From the NCBI GenBank assembly GCA_015057055.1, contig SVFE01000007.1, forward strand, positions 1 through 61,577: a stretch of 61,577 bases of DNA. Reading direction: 5' to 3'. Source of the stretch: Lachnospiraceae bacterium (GTDB taxonomy: Bacteria > Bacillota > Clostridia > Lachnospirales > Lachnospiraceae). Shown in pieces: positions 54,927 to 61,577 of this stretch; position 1 is the first letter of the stretch, and each line of letters begins with the position of its first letter. The position numbers and the translations under genes were made by a program. The notes under the pieces were generated by a model. It was not told where the DNA came from. It worked only from the letters and a program-made list of their open reading frames with translations, and did no database searches.

Positions 54927-55826
54927 CTACACATTTTCCGGGAAATTAATCCGGCCCTGCAGCCAGATAATTCCTTTAAACCGGCGGCCAATCTCCGGCT
55001 CGCCCAACAAATCTTCCCTGTTGATGCATACATCCACCGCAATTTCATTGGCATACACCGTCATACGGCACACTTCTTCGCCGGTGAGCGAATTGTGAAG
55101 CATTTCATAATCCAGAATTTCGCCCATGATGGAATAAATATCGCATTCCACGCCGTAGGGCATAAAGTAACTGTCCACCAGGGAAAGAATATCTTCCTCC
55201 GGAATTTTTTTCTGAAGCGCGGAATAGGTGTCCATATCCGACATCGTCAGATTCTCCAGCGCATCTTCATCACCGTTTCTTGCAGCCGCAATCATTCTGC
55301 TTTTCCGGATGCTGTAATTCTGCGCCTTGCGGATTTCCGTTTCGTTTTTCCGGATGGGCATCAGAATTTTTCCTCCGTCAGAGAGTGCGCTGAGGGTAAC
55401 GTTTGTACCTCGCACAGGAAGCCGGTCCATATTCAAAAGTTTGATATATGTGATGATGTTTTGCAAATAAAAAATCAGGGATATTCCGCTTTTCAAATCG
55501 TCTAAAATACCGGCAAAAGACAATTTATCTTTGTGCCGTTCCACGGAAATATCATCCGAAGACGTATATCCGGTGGCATCAAAAAACGGAAAGTAATAAT
55601 CATAGAGAAATTTGTTGTTTTCATCGTATTCACCGCGGACGCAGAGGCTAAGGCCTCCGCCAAAATCCGCTTTATACTCTGCGTACAACGTATCTTCTTC
55701 TACGGTGGTATAGGCTTTTTCATGTGCGCCTTTCACGGCCTTCACAATCAGATCCTGAATTTGTTTTCTGGTTTTATATTTGCTAAATCCCACTGCCCGT
55801 AAATATTTATGCAAGTTCTTGTCCAA
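54927..55826 (-). CDS. DUF3881 family protein
   Basis: 299 residues, soluble. The start MDKNLHKYLRAVGFSKYKTR and the later GEVCRMTVYANEIAVDVCIN are features I associate with DUF3881, a conserved family in Lachnospiraceae that lies next to serS. Function unknown. It starts 45 bases after serS on the same strand, and may be co-transcribed with it. Confidence 0.8.
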   Translation of the reverse strand: MDKNLHKYLRAVGFSKYKTRKQIQDLIVKAVKGAHEKAYTTVEEDTLYAEYKADFGGGLSLCVRGEYDENNKFLYDYYFPFFDATGYTSSDDISVERHKDKLSFAGILDDLKSGISLIFYLQNIITYIKLLNMDRLPVRGTNVTLSALSDGGKILMPIRKNETEIRKAQNYSIRKSRMIAAARNGDEDALENLTMSDMDTYSALQKKIPEEDILSLVDSYFMPYGVECDIYSIMGEILDYEMLHNSLTGEEVCRMTVYANEIAVDVCINREDLLGEPEIGRRFKGIIWLQGRINFPENV

Positions 55827-55871
55827 ATCCTTTCCGACAAAAATGACTTTTACAAATTGTGCAAATTAGCT

Positions 55872-57149
55872 TTAGCGTATTTCCGTCATGCCGCCCATGT
55901 AAGGTCTGAGGGCCTCCGGAATACGAACGGAGCCGTCTGCCTGCAAATTATTTTCCAAAAATGCAATCAGCATTCTGGGGGGAGCCACTACGGTATTGTT
56001 CAAAGTGTGGGCAAGATATTTTCCGTTCTCACCGTCCACACGGATTTTGAGTCGTCTTGCCTGGGCATCTCCTAAGTTGGAGCAGCTGCCTACCTCAAAG
56101 TATTTTTTCTGTCTGGGAGACCATGCTTCCACGTCAACGGATTTCACCTTCAGGTCAGCCAAATCACCGGAGCAGCACTCCAATGTTCTTACGGGAATAT
56201 CTAAGCTGCGGAACAAATCCACGGTATTTTGCCACAATTTATCAAACCACATGGGGCTTTCTTCCGGTTTACAAACCACAATCATTTCCTGTTTTTCAAA
56301 CTGGTGAATACGGTAAACGCCTCGTTCTTCCAAACCATGAGCACCCTTTTCTTTTCTGAAACAGGGAGAATAACTGGTTAAGGTGTAGGGAAGCTCTTCT
56401 TCCTTTACAATCTGGTCGATGAATTTACCAATCATGGAATGTTCACTGGTTCCGATCAGGTACAAATCTTCCCCTTCGATTTTGTACATCATGGCATCCA
56501 TTTCCGCGAAGCTCATAACGCCGGTAACAACGTTGCTGCGAATCATGAACGGAGGTACGCAGTAGGTAAATCCGCGATTAATCATGAAATCTCTTGCGTA
56601 GGAGATTACTGCGGAGTGAAGTCTTGCAATGTCACCCATCAGGTAGTAGAAACCGTTTCCGGCCACACGTCTTGCAGCTTCCAAATCAATGCCGTTAAAT
56701 TTTTCCATAATTTCAGTGTGATAGGGAATTTCAAAATCAGGAACTACCGGCTCTCCGTATTTCTGCACTTCCACGTTTTCGGAATCGTCCTTTCCGATGG
56801 GAACGCTGGGGTCAATGATGTTGGGAATAATCATCATAATGTTGGTGACTTTTTCTTCCAACTCTGCCTGTTTTGCATCGAGTTCCGCAAGTTTCTGTGC
56901 ATTCTGTGCAACCTGTTTTTTAACTTCTTCCGCTTCTTCTTTCTTTCCCTGGCCCATCAATGCGCCAATCTGTTTGGAAATTACATTTTTTTCTGCCTTA
57001 AGAGCATCTGCTTCCTGCTGGATGGCTCTTCTTTGCTGGTCCAATTCGATTACTTCATCTACCAGGGGAAGCTTGCTGTCCTGAAATTTTTTCTTAATGT
57101 TTTCTTTTACAACTTCCGGATTCTCTCTTAAAAATTTGATGTCAATCAT
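55872..57149 (-). CDS. serS: Seryl-tRNA synthetase
   Basis: 425 residues. An N-terminal antiparallel coiled coil (about residues 30-100, ALKAEKNVISKQIG) binds the long variable arm of tRNA-Ser. Class II motifs follow: motif 2 in SYSPCFRKEKGAHG and EERGVYRIHQFEKQE, motif 3 in TLNNTVVAPPRMLIAFLE. GAGGAT precedes the ATG. The leader on the minus strand (57150-57294) is remarkably rich in A with no T-box landmarks. Confidence 0.97.
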   Translation of the reverse strand: MIDIKFLRENPEVVKENIKKKFQDSKLPLVDEVIELDQQRRAIQQEADALKAEKNVISKQIGALMGQGKKEEAEEVKKQVAQNAQKLAELDAKQAELEEKVTNIMMIIPNIIDPSVPIGKDDSENVEVQKYGEPVVPDFEIPYHTEIMEKFNGIDLEAARRVAGNGFYYLMGDIARLHSAVISYARDFMINRGFTYCVPPFMIRSNVVTGVMSFAEMDAMMYKIEGEDLYLIGTSEHSMIGKFIDQIVKEEELPYTLTSYSPCFRKEKGAHGLEERGVYRIHQFEKQEMIVVCKPEESPMWFDKLWQNTVDLFRSLDIPVRTLECCSGDLADLKVKSVDVEAWSPRQKKYFEVGSCSNLGDAQARRLKIRVDGENGKYLAHTLNNTVVAPPRMLIAFLENNLQADGSVRIPEALRPYMGGMTEIR

Positions 57150-57294
57150 GACTTATCCTCGCTTTTCTCTTTTTTACTATTATTATCTTTGTTTTTCTCT
57201 TGTTTTCTGCTATTTGCTCTTGTTTTCTCTGTTTTTTACGATGTTTTTTATTCTATTCTTTTTTGATTTTTATTTTTTGCTTTTCCTTTTCTGC

Positions 57295-57810
57295 TTAATT
57301 GCCCTGTCGAATTGCTTCTTCAATAACAATTTTTTCTTCTTCGCTCAGGTCAATCTCTGACTTGCCATCTTTAATATGTTTTGAATAGGAATAACAACCG
57401 GCACTGCTATGTACGGAGTTGATGATAAATCCATTATTATCTTCGTCCAATAAAGCAAGGCCATAGCTTAACTTTCCGCCCATCTCTTTAAATGCATCAT
57501 ATTTTATGAGACCCATTTTTTGGAATGTGCTCCGGTGTTTTCTGTACAAATCATTGATTTCTTTCTTTTGGGATTTTGACGCCTTGGAAAGATTATCCAC
57601 TTCTTCAATCAAATCCTGAATTTCTTTTTCCAAGCTCTTTGCCTTTGCACCCTGCATAAACCGATTATATTTTTTCTTCAATTTGTTGTTTTGTACCAGA
57701 AGTATAATCGTCAGAACCAGTAGTACCAATACAAGGACAAACAATCCGATAAAAAGATAGCCTATGTCTAGAGCACCCAAGCCCATCTTCGTTAGTATCG
57801 CACTGGACAT
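57295..57810 (-). CDS. DUF4446 family membrane-anchored protein
   Basis: 171 residues. An N-terminal helix (about residues 16-40) is followed by a coiled coil (residues 45-85) and a globular part with FQKMGLIKYDAFKEMGGKLS, then YGLALLDEDNNGF, the pattern of DUF4446. Family members often stand between serS and parB in Clostridia; role unknown, perhaps linked to chromosome or envelope upkeep. Confidence 0.88.
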   Translation of the reverse strand: MSSAILTKMGLGALDIGYLFIGLFVLVLVLLVLTIILLVQNNKLKKKYNRFMQGAKAKSLEKEIQDLIEEVDNLSKASKSQKKEINDLYRKHRSTFQKMGLIKYDAFKEMGGKLSYGLALLDEDNNGFIINSVHSSAGCYSYSKHIKDGKSEIDLSEEEKIVIEEAIRQGN

Positions 57811-57897
57811 ATTATTTCCTCTTTTCTTTTACTATATTTCTTTTACTTTATTTTTTGATGTTTATTAGTGATTTCATTAAAATTGTTTTGAATATTT

Positions 57898-58791
57898 TTA
57901 TTCACCGTCGGTTAATAAATCATAAAGTTTTTCGAAATCATCATTGTTGTAAAAAGCGATTTCCAACTTTCCTTTATTTTTATCTTTCAATACTACATCA
58001 ACTTTCACACCTAATTTTTCACTGATTTTTGTAGCATATCTATTGAAGTGTATCCGGTATTGTTCCAAATCTTTTTCTTTTTTCTCAGCGGCTTTCTTAT
58101 CCTTGGAATTGCCAAGACTCTTAACCAATTTTTCCACTTCACGAACGGAAAGCTTTTGGTCAAATACATTCTGCGCAATTTCGAACTGCAACTCTTCATC
58201 TTCAATAGAAAGAAGTGCTCTTGCATGTCCGGTTGAAATCATTTCATCAATAACCATCTGCTGAACCTTCGGTGAAAGTTTTAAAAGTCGCATGGAGTTG
58301 GTTACTGCCGCTCTACTCTTGGATACCTTTTCCGCAACCTCATCATCGGTAAGATTAAATTCTTGTTTTAATCTTTTGTATGCCTGGGCTTCTTCGATCG
58401 GATCCAAATCTTCACGCTGAATATTTTCAATCAGGGAAATTTCCACAATTTCCTGCTCTGTCATATTCTTGATAATTACCGGAACTTGTTTGAGTCCCGC
58501 TTTCTTGGACGCGCGCCATCTACGCTCACCGGCAATAATTTCATAATGGTCTTTTCGGTCCTGTACAAGGAGCGGTTGCAACACGCCGTGTTGTTTGATG
58601 GACTCGGCCAATTCTTCCAACGCTTCTTCATCAAACTTCTTTCGCGGTTGTTCTTTGTTCCTTTCAACCTTATTGATATCAACCATAACTGCTGCGCCTT
58701 TTACCGCAGACTCTTTCGGTGCAATCGCAGACCCGCCAATCGGTTTTTTATCTTTGATTAAACCATCCAATCCTTTTCCTAACCCCGCCAT
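57898..58791 (-). CDS. parB: Chromosome partitioning protein ParB (Spo0J-like)
   Basis: 297 residues. MAGLGKGLDGLI is the ParA-interacting N-terminus; the CTPase motifs are IAGERRWRASK and ENIQREDLDPIEEA; the helix-turn-helix lies around LTDDEVAEKVSKSRAAVTNS. ParB binds parS sites and spreads as a CTP-bound clamp. Two perfect parS sites lie 1 kb away. The gene begins 3 bases after parA. Confidence 0.97.
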   Translation of the reverse strand: MAGLGKGLDGLIKDKKPIGGSAIAPKESAVKGAAVMVDINKVERNKEQPRKKFDEEALEELAESIKQHGVLQPLLVQDRKDHYEIIAGERRWRASKKAGLKQVPVIIKNMTEQEIVEISLIENIQREDLDPIEEAQAYKRLKQEFNLTDDEVAEKVSKSRAAVTNSMRLLKLSPKVQQMVIDEMISTGHARALLSIEDEELQFEIAQNVFDQKLSVREVEKLVKSLGNSKDKKAAEKKEKDLEQYRIHFNRYATKISEKLGVKVDVVLKDKNKGKLEIAFYNNDDFEKLYDLLTDGE

Positions 58792-58794
58792 ATT

Positions 58795-59562
58795 TTATAC
58801 ATCCTTTCTGCTGATAACTTCCTCTGCAAGTTTCCTATAACTTTCTGCTCCTGTAGATTTCGGATCATATACGATAATCGGCTGTCCAAAACTGGGGGCC
58901 TCTGATAATCGTACATTTCTCGGTATCTTTGTATCGTATATTTTATCCGGAAAATGTTGTCCGACATTTTCAACAACCTGCTGTGACAACACGGTTCTTC
59001 CATCATACATTGTGAACACAATTCCTTCCAAATCCAATTCCGGATTCAATCGTTCTTTTACCAGATTGATAGTGGTAATCAAATCGCTCAAACCTTCCAA
59101 TGCTAAATATTCACATTGAATCGGTACGATAATTGAATTTGCAGTAGTCATTGCATTTAGTGTCAATGTATTTAGTGCGGGCGGACAATCAATAAGGATG
59201 TAATCATACATATCCTTTACCCACTCAATCTCTTTCTTGAGAATGAATTCCTTATCTTCAATACCAATTAACTCAATTTCTGCCGCTGCCAGATTTACAT
59301 TAGCCGGAACAACAGAAATTCCCGGAAGAACATCTTTTATAATGCATTCATTTATCGAGCATTCTCCCAAGAGCAATTCATATATGGTTTTCTCTTGTTC
59401 TACTTTGTTTATACTAAATCCGCTGGTAGCATTTCCCTGTGGATCCGTATCAATCAAAAGTACTCTTTGACCCTGCTCTGCCAGACAAGCAGAAAGGTTA
59501 ACTGTAGTCGTGGTTTTTCCCACGCCACCTTTTTGGTTCGCAACTGCAATGATTTTTGTCAT
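58795..59562 (-). CDS. parA: Chromosome partitioning ATPase ParA (Soj-like)
   Basis: 255 residues. The deviant Walker A is NQKGGVGKTTTTVNLS at residues 9-24, followed by switch I DTDPQGNATSG and ILIDCPPALN. With ParB it moves origins and, in Firmicutes, adjusts DnaA. AAGGA precedes the ATG, and a TATAAT (59611-59616 on the minus strand) suggests the promoter between the gene and the parS sites. Confidence 0.97.
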   Translation of the reverse strand: MTKIIAVANQKGGVGKTTTTVNLSACLAEQGQRVLLIDTDPQGNATSGFSINKVEQEKTIYELLLGECSINECIIKDVLPGISVVPANVNLAAAEIELIGIEDKEFILKKEIEWVKDMYDYILIDCPPALNTLTLNAMTTANSIIVPIQCEYLALEGLSDLITTINLVKERLNPELDLEGIVFTMYDGRTVLSQQVVENVGQHFPDKIYDTKIPRNVRLSEAPSFGQPIIVYDPKSTGAESYRKLAEEVISRKDV

Positions 59563-59687
59563 ATACTTGTCCTTTCCTACACACTTCTCTTCACATCTTT
59601 ACAAAACAAAATTATATCACTACATTATTTTTTTATCTATAAGAAAACTGAAATATCCTTATGTTAAAATGTAGAATTTTTCATGTC

Positions 59688-59737
59688 CCGTGAAACATTT
59701 TCTTCTGTACTTCCTGGTTTTTCAAAATGTTTCACGG
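59688..59737. repeat. Inverted repeat of parS half sites
   Basis: CCGTGAAACATTTT (59688-59701) is repeated, inverted and exact, as AAAATGTTTCACGG (59724-59737), with a 22-base gap. Each arm includes half a parS site, but in outward order, unlike an intact site. Confidence 0.85.
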
Positions 59738-59753
59738 AATTTTTACAAGATAA

Positions 59754-59769
59754 TGTTTCACGTGAAACA
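59754..59769. promoter_or_regulatory. parS site, ParB binding centromere
   Basis: TGTTTCACGTGAAACA is a perfect 16-bp palindrome identical to the common bacterial parS consensus. Confidence 0.95.
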
Positions 59770-59813
59770 TCATTAATCTACATCTTGTATTGTCTAATAT
59801 TATGTAAATTTAA

Positions 59814-59829
59814 TGTTTCACGTGAAACA
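59814..59829. promoter_or_regulatory. parS site, ParB binding centromere
   Basis: A second TGTTTCACGTGAAACA, exactly 60 bases from the first, so both lie on the same helix face. Confidence 0.95.
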
Positions 59830-59963
59830 AAAACAAAATTTTATTAAGTATTAAGTGTTTTACCAACGATATGGCGTTGCATTAATAATAACACCATGCT
59901 AATATGAACATGAAAATAACTCGGCAACAAACAAAACAAATTATAGTTGTGAGGAGGAAAATG

Positions 59964-60833
59964 ATGAATATACTTGTTATTGGCGGAACAAGATTCTTTG
60001 GTGTTCCCATGGTGGAAGAGCTTTTAAGGAATGGACACGAAGTAACAATTGCAACCAGGGGGATGACTCCGGATCCCTTCGGAGAAAAAGTAAAACGAAT
60101 CCGTCTTGATCACACGGATTTTTCCTCCATGAAAAAAGCACTTGCAGGATTACACTATGACGTAGTAATAGACAAAGTGGCCTACTGTTCCAACGATATC
60201 AAATATGCTATGGAATCCCTTTCTTGTGAAAAGTACATTTACATGTCCACCACCGCTATCTATGATTTGAACCACAAAGATGTTCGGGAAAAGGAATTTG
60301 ACGGAGCAATCGGAAAATTAAAATGGTGTGACCGGGCAGATGGTTCCTATAGTGAAGTAAAGCAACAAGCCGAGTATGCATTATGGCAAACATATAAAGA
60401 TAAGAATTGGATTGCAGTACGGTATCCATATGTGGTTGGACCGGATGATTATACGAAACGACTATTGTTCTACGTGAAAAATACAATAGAAGGAAATCCC
60501 ATGTTTATTGACAATTTAGAGGAACAGATGAGTTTCATCCGCTCTGACGAAGCTGGCAAATTCATTGCCTATCTTGCAGATAAAAATTTCACCGGGGCAG
60601 TAAACGGTTGCTCCTACGGAACGATTTCCATAAAAGAAATCCTGGATTATGTAGAAAAGAAAACCGGCAAAAAAGCAATTATCGAAACTACCGGAGAGGC
60701 AGCACCTTACAACGGAACGGTTTCCCACAGTGTAAATATTGATAAAGCAGCAGAACTGGGATTTCAATTTTCAAATATTGAAGAATGGATTTTTGAACTG
60801 ATAGATGAATATATCGGTTTATGTATTTGCTAA
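59964..60833 (+). CDS. NAD-dependent epimerase/dehydratase family protein
   Basis: 289 residues from the second ATG of a pair (59964), because GAGGAGG lies 6 bases before it. The Rossmann loop is VIGGTRFFGVPMVEEL, and the family region continues with KVAYCSNDIKYAMESL; the Tyr of YSEVKQQAEYAL and its Lys fit an extended SDR active site. Similar proteins are annotated as sugar epimerases or mRNA-binding-like atypical SDRs; the substrate is open. It stands alone, facing two non-coding RNA genes. Confidence 0.88.
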   Translation: MNILVIGGTRFFGVPMVEELLRNGHEVTIATRGMTPDPFGEKVKRIRLDHTDFSSMKKALAGLHYDVVIDKVAYCSNDIKYAMESLSCEKYIYMSTTAIYDLNHKDVREKEFDGAIGKLKWCDRADGSYSEVKQQAEYALWQTYKDKNWIAVRYPYVVGPDDYTKRLLFYVKNTIEGNPMFIDNLEEQMSFIRSDEAGKFIAYLADKNFTGAVNGCSYGTISIKEILDYVEKKTGKKAIIETTGEAAPYNGTVSHSVNIDKAAELGFQFSNIEEWIFELIDEYIGLCIC

Positions 60834-60960
60834 TATAAGAATATTTCGATTATCGATTTATATAATTATAAATGTAATTGTCATCTTCGAATCATGTAAT
60901 TCTTAATGTAAAAAAATTTTAGTTTTAGATTTATATAATAAAAATTGAATTACAAGTTCA

Positions 60961-60989
60961 TTGACGATTTCTCTTTATTGTTATATCCT
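60961..60989 (+). promoter_or_regulatory. Promoter of the first non-coding RNA
   Basis: TTGACG (60961-60966) and TATCCT (60984-60989) are 17 bases apart; the RNA would begin near 60996. Confidence 0.6.
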
Positions 60990-60995
60990 TAGGTT

Positions 60996-61158
60996 AGGTA
61001 AAGGTCATAGAACCTTTCGAGGGGCACAATAGGATAACACCTCTTTCCCGAGTGGGGGACGTTAAATATACCATCACTGCCAGGCAACAGGTCAGATTTA
61101 CATGTTGTCAGTTATCCGAATAAAAAAAGGCTTGTTTCTTAGGAAGCGAGCCTTTTTT
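60996..61158 (+). ncRNA. Structured non-coding RNA 1 (unidentified)
   Basis: About 163 bases with promoter and terminator but no reading frame. Strong pairings are AAAGGT/ACCTTT (61000-61017), GGATAAC (61032-61038) with GTTATCC (61111-61117) closing a 72-base domain, and GGCAACA (61083-61089) with TGTTGTC (61103-61109). An A/T-flanked hairpin (GGCTTGTTTC with GAAGCGAGCC, 61129-61152) is followed by six T and ends it. It lacks the motifs of SRP RNA, RNase P RNA and tmRNA. The family is not recognised; a 6S-like RNA cannot be ruled out. Confidence 0.7.
61129..61158 (+). terminator. Terminator of non-coding RNA 1
   Basis: A 10-bp stem with two G-U pairs, flanked by a run of A and a run of T. 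Confidence 0.85.
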
Positions 61159-61165
61159 ATTATGT

Positions 61166-61194
61166 TTGACATATTAATATTTGTACATTATAAT
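61166..61194 (+). promoter_or_regulatory. Consensus promoter of non-coding RNA 2
   Basis: TTGACA (61166-61171), 17 bases, TATAAT (61189-61194): a perfect sigma-A promoter, so the RNA is probably very abundant. Confidence 0.9.
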
Positions 61195-61200
61195 ACAAAA

Positions 61201-61416
61201 CAATGAAAAGCTTAAGTGCTTTTGCGGCGATAGAGAGGAGCTACCCGTCCCAGCTTTGCGGGCAATAGAAATACAAAGTCAGCCTCTGGCTATGGAATTA
61301 TCATAGGCCTGCTCCCGGAATTGCAATTCAAACAAAGAAAAATCCTAAGCGTAAAGCGTAGTGGTCATAAAGAAGCAAATCCGGAGAAGCGTTCATTTCT
61401 TCTCCGGATATTTTTA
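61201..61416 (+). ncRNA. Structured non-coding RNA 2 (unidentified)
   Basis: About 215 bases from a perfect promoter to a strong terminator, without reading frame. Visible stems are AAAAGC/GCTTTT (61206-61223), GGAGC with GCTCC enclosing a domain that holds CCCG/CGGG and AGCC/GGCT hairpins and a GGCTATG/CATAG-GCC stem. Its size and promoter fit a housekeeping-type RNA such as 6S RNA, but no family motif can be confirmed. SRP, RNase P and tmRNA signatures are missing. Confidence 0.72.
61379..61416 (+). terminator. Terminator of non-coding RNA 2
   Basis: ATCCGGAGAAG pairs exactly with CTTCTCCGGAT around a 9-base loop and is followed by ATTTTTAT. Confidence 0.9.
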
Positions 61417-61577
61417 TACCTCTGATAAATTGAATCTTATCAATTATTCGATTCAGCTTTGATTTCTACATATTGTTCGGAATGCATTTCCAATAAAAGT
61501 AATAGAATAAAAACATTCTCCCAAATGAAGAATGTCTGAAACAGCGGCTGGAACCTTATAAAGTAAAGCACTATAAA

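Larger units (their letters stand above)
59563..59963. other. Intergenic segment with parS sites and hairpin
   Basis: About 400 bases with no gene. It carries the parA -10 element near 59611-59616, an inverted repeat of parS half sites (59688-59737) and two parS sites, then an AT-rich leader for the plus-strand epimerase with GAGGAGG just before its start. Confidence 0.7.

Noticed and set aside
57150-57294. T-box riboswitch before serS
   Set aside because: No AGGGTGG-type T-box sequence, no terminator hairpin.
60996-61416. SRP RNA, RNase P RNA or tmRNA in the two RNA genes
   Set aside because: Their well-known conserved sequence blocks are absent.

Overview
The window looks like chromosomal DNA of an anaerobic Gram-positive gut or rumen bacterium of the Lachnospiraceae (Clostridia). 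Pointers are the gene order hprK, ROK glucokinase, murB, rapZ, whiA and an HPr-like gene; the family-typical DUF3881, DUF4446 and zinc-dependent phospholipase C-like genes; strong AGGAGG-type ribosome sites; and a parA-parB pair with two perfect parS sites at the right end. These parS sites, and the strong leftward bias of the genes, suggest that the replication origin lies to the right. The genus cannot be told from sequence alone.

Layout. 1-13717 is an envelope-glycan region. It begins with an AT-rich membrane glycosyltransferase-like gene on the minus strand. A plus-strand operon (2057-7405) follows, coding for an MBOAT acyltransferase, a DltD-like SGNH protein, a GT-C-like membrane protein, an acyl carrier protein, a MaoC-type hydratase and a TraX-like protein; together these look like a surface acylation machine. 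An AT-rich minus-strand cluster (7441-13717) comes next, with an ABC flippase-type exporter, an RGTDY-type transferase, a GT10 and a GT11 fucosyltransferase, and a membrane protein gene split by an in-frame TAG. 13981-17690 holds class II aldolase and a PtmA/PtmB-like trio (SDR, Gfo/Idh, CMP-nonulosonate synthetase). 17745-22772 is the hprK operon, ending in a Crh-like HPr paralogue with Asp at the phospho-His site.

22981-40713 carries a lipoprotein, uvrC, ftsH with a repeat-rich tail, three MATE transporters, an AraC regulator with a direct-repeat operator, a TetR/hydrolase pair with a palindromic operator, and a set of membrane proteins (DUF4173, DUF2975 with a small Cro-like regulator). 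40886-42712 is a repeat-rich intergenic zone holding an IS30-family insertion. 42783-54734 is mostly housekeeping and small envelope genes: a frameshifted lipoprotein, YbaK, HAD, MTA/SAH nucleosidase, an orphan pilin, trmB, a D,D-carboxypeptidase, a minimal receiver/kinase pair with a YcxB-like protein, a LOG-family protein and an exonuclease. tRNA-Arg(CCU), DUF3881, serS, DUF4446, parB and parA follow. The last 2 kb hold parS sites, an epimerase and two tandem non-coding RNA genes, each with its own promoter and terminator.

Working picture: the left third builds, exports and decorates a surface polysaccharide (fucose, perhaps a nonulosonic acid, and an acyl group). The centre links carbon-catabolite control to wall precursor synthesis. 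The right end belongs to chromosome segregation. The most unusual items are the carrier-protein-dependent acylation operon, the paired fucosyltransferases with an amber-interrupted neighbour, the His15-to-Asp Crh-like protein, the 20-bp repeat array beside the IS, the inverted parS half-site hairpin, and the two strong unidentified RNA genes.
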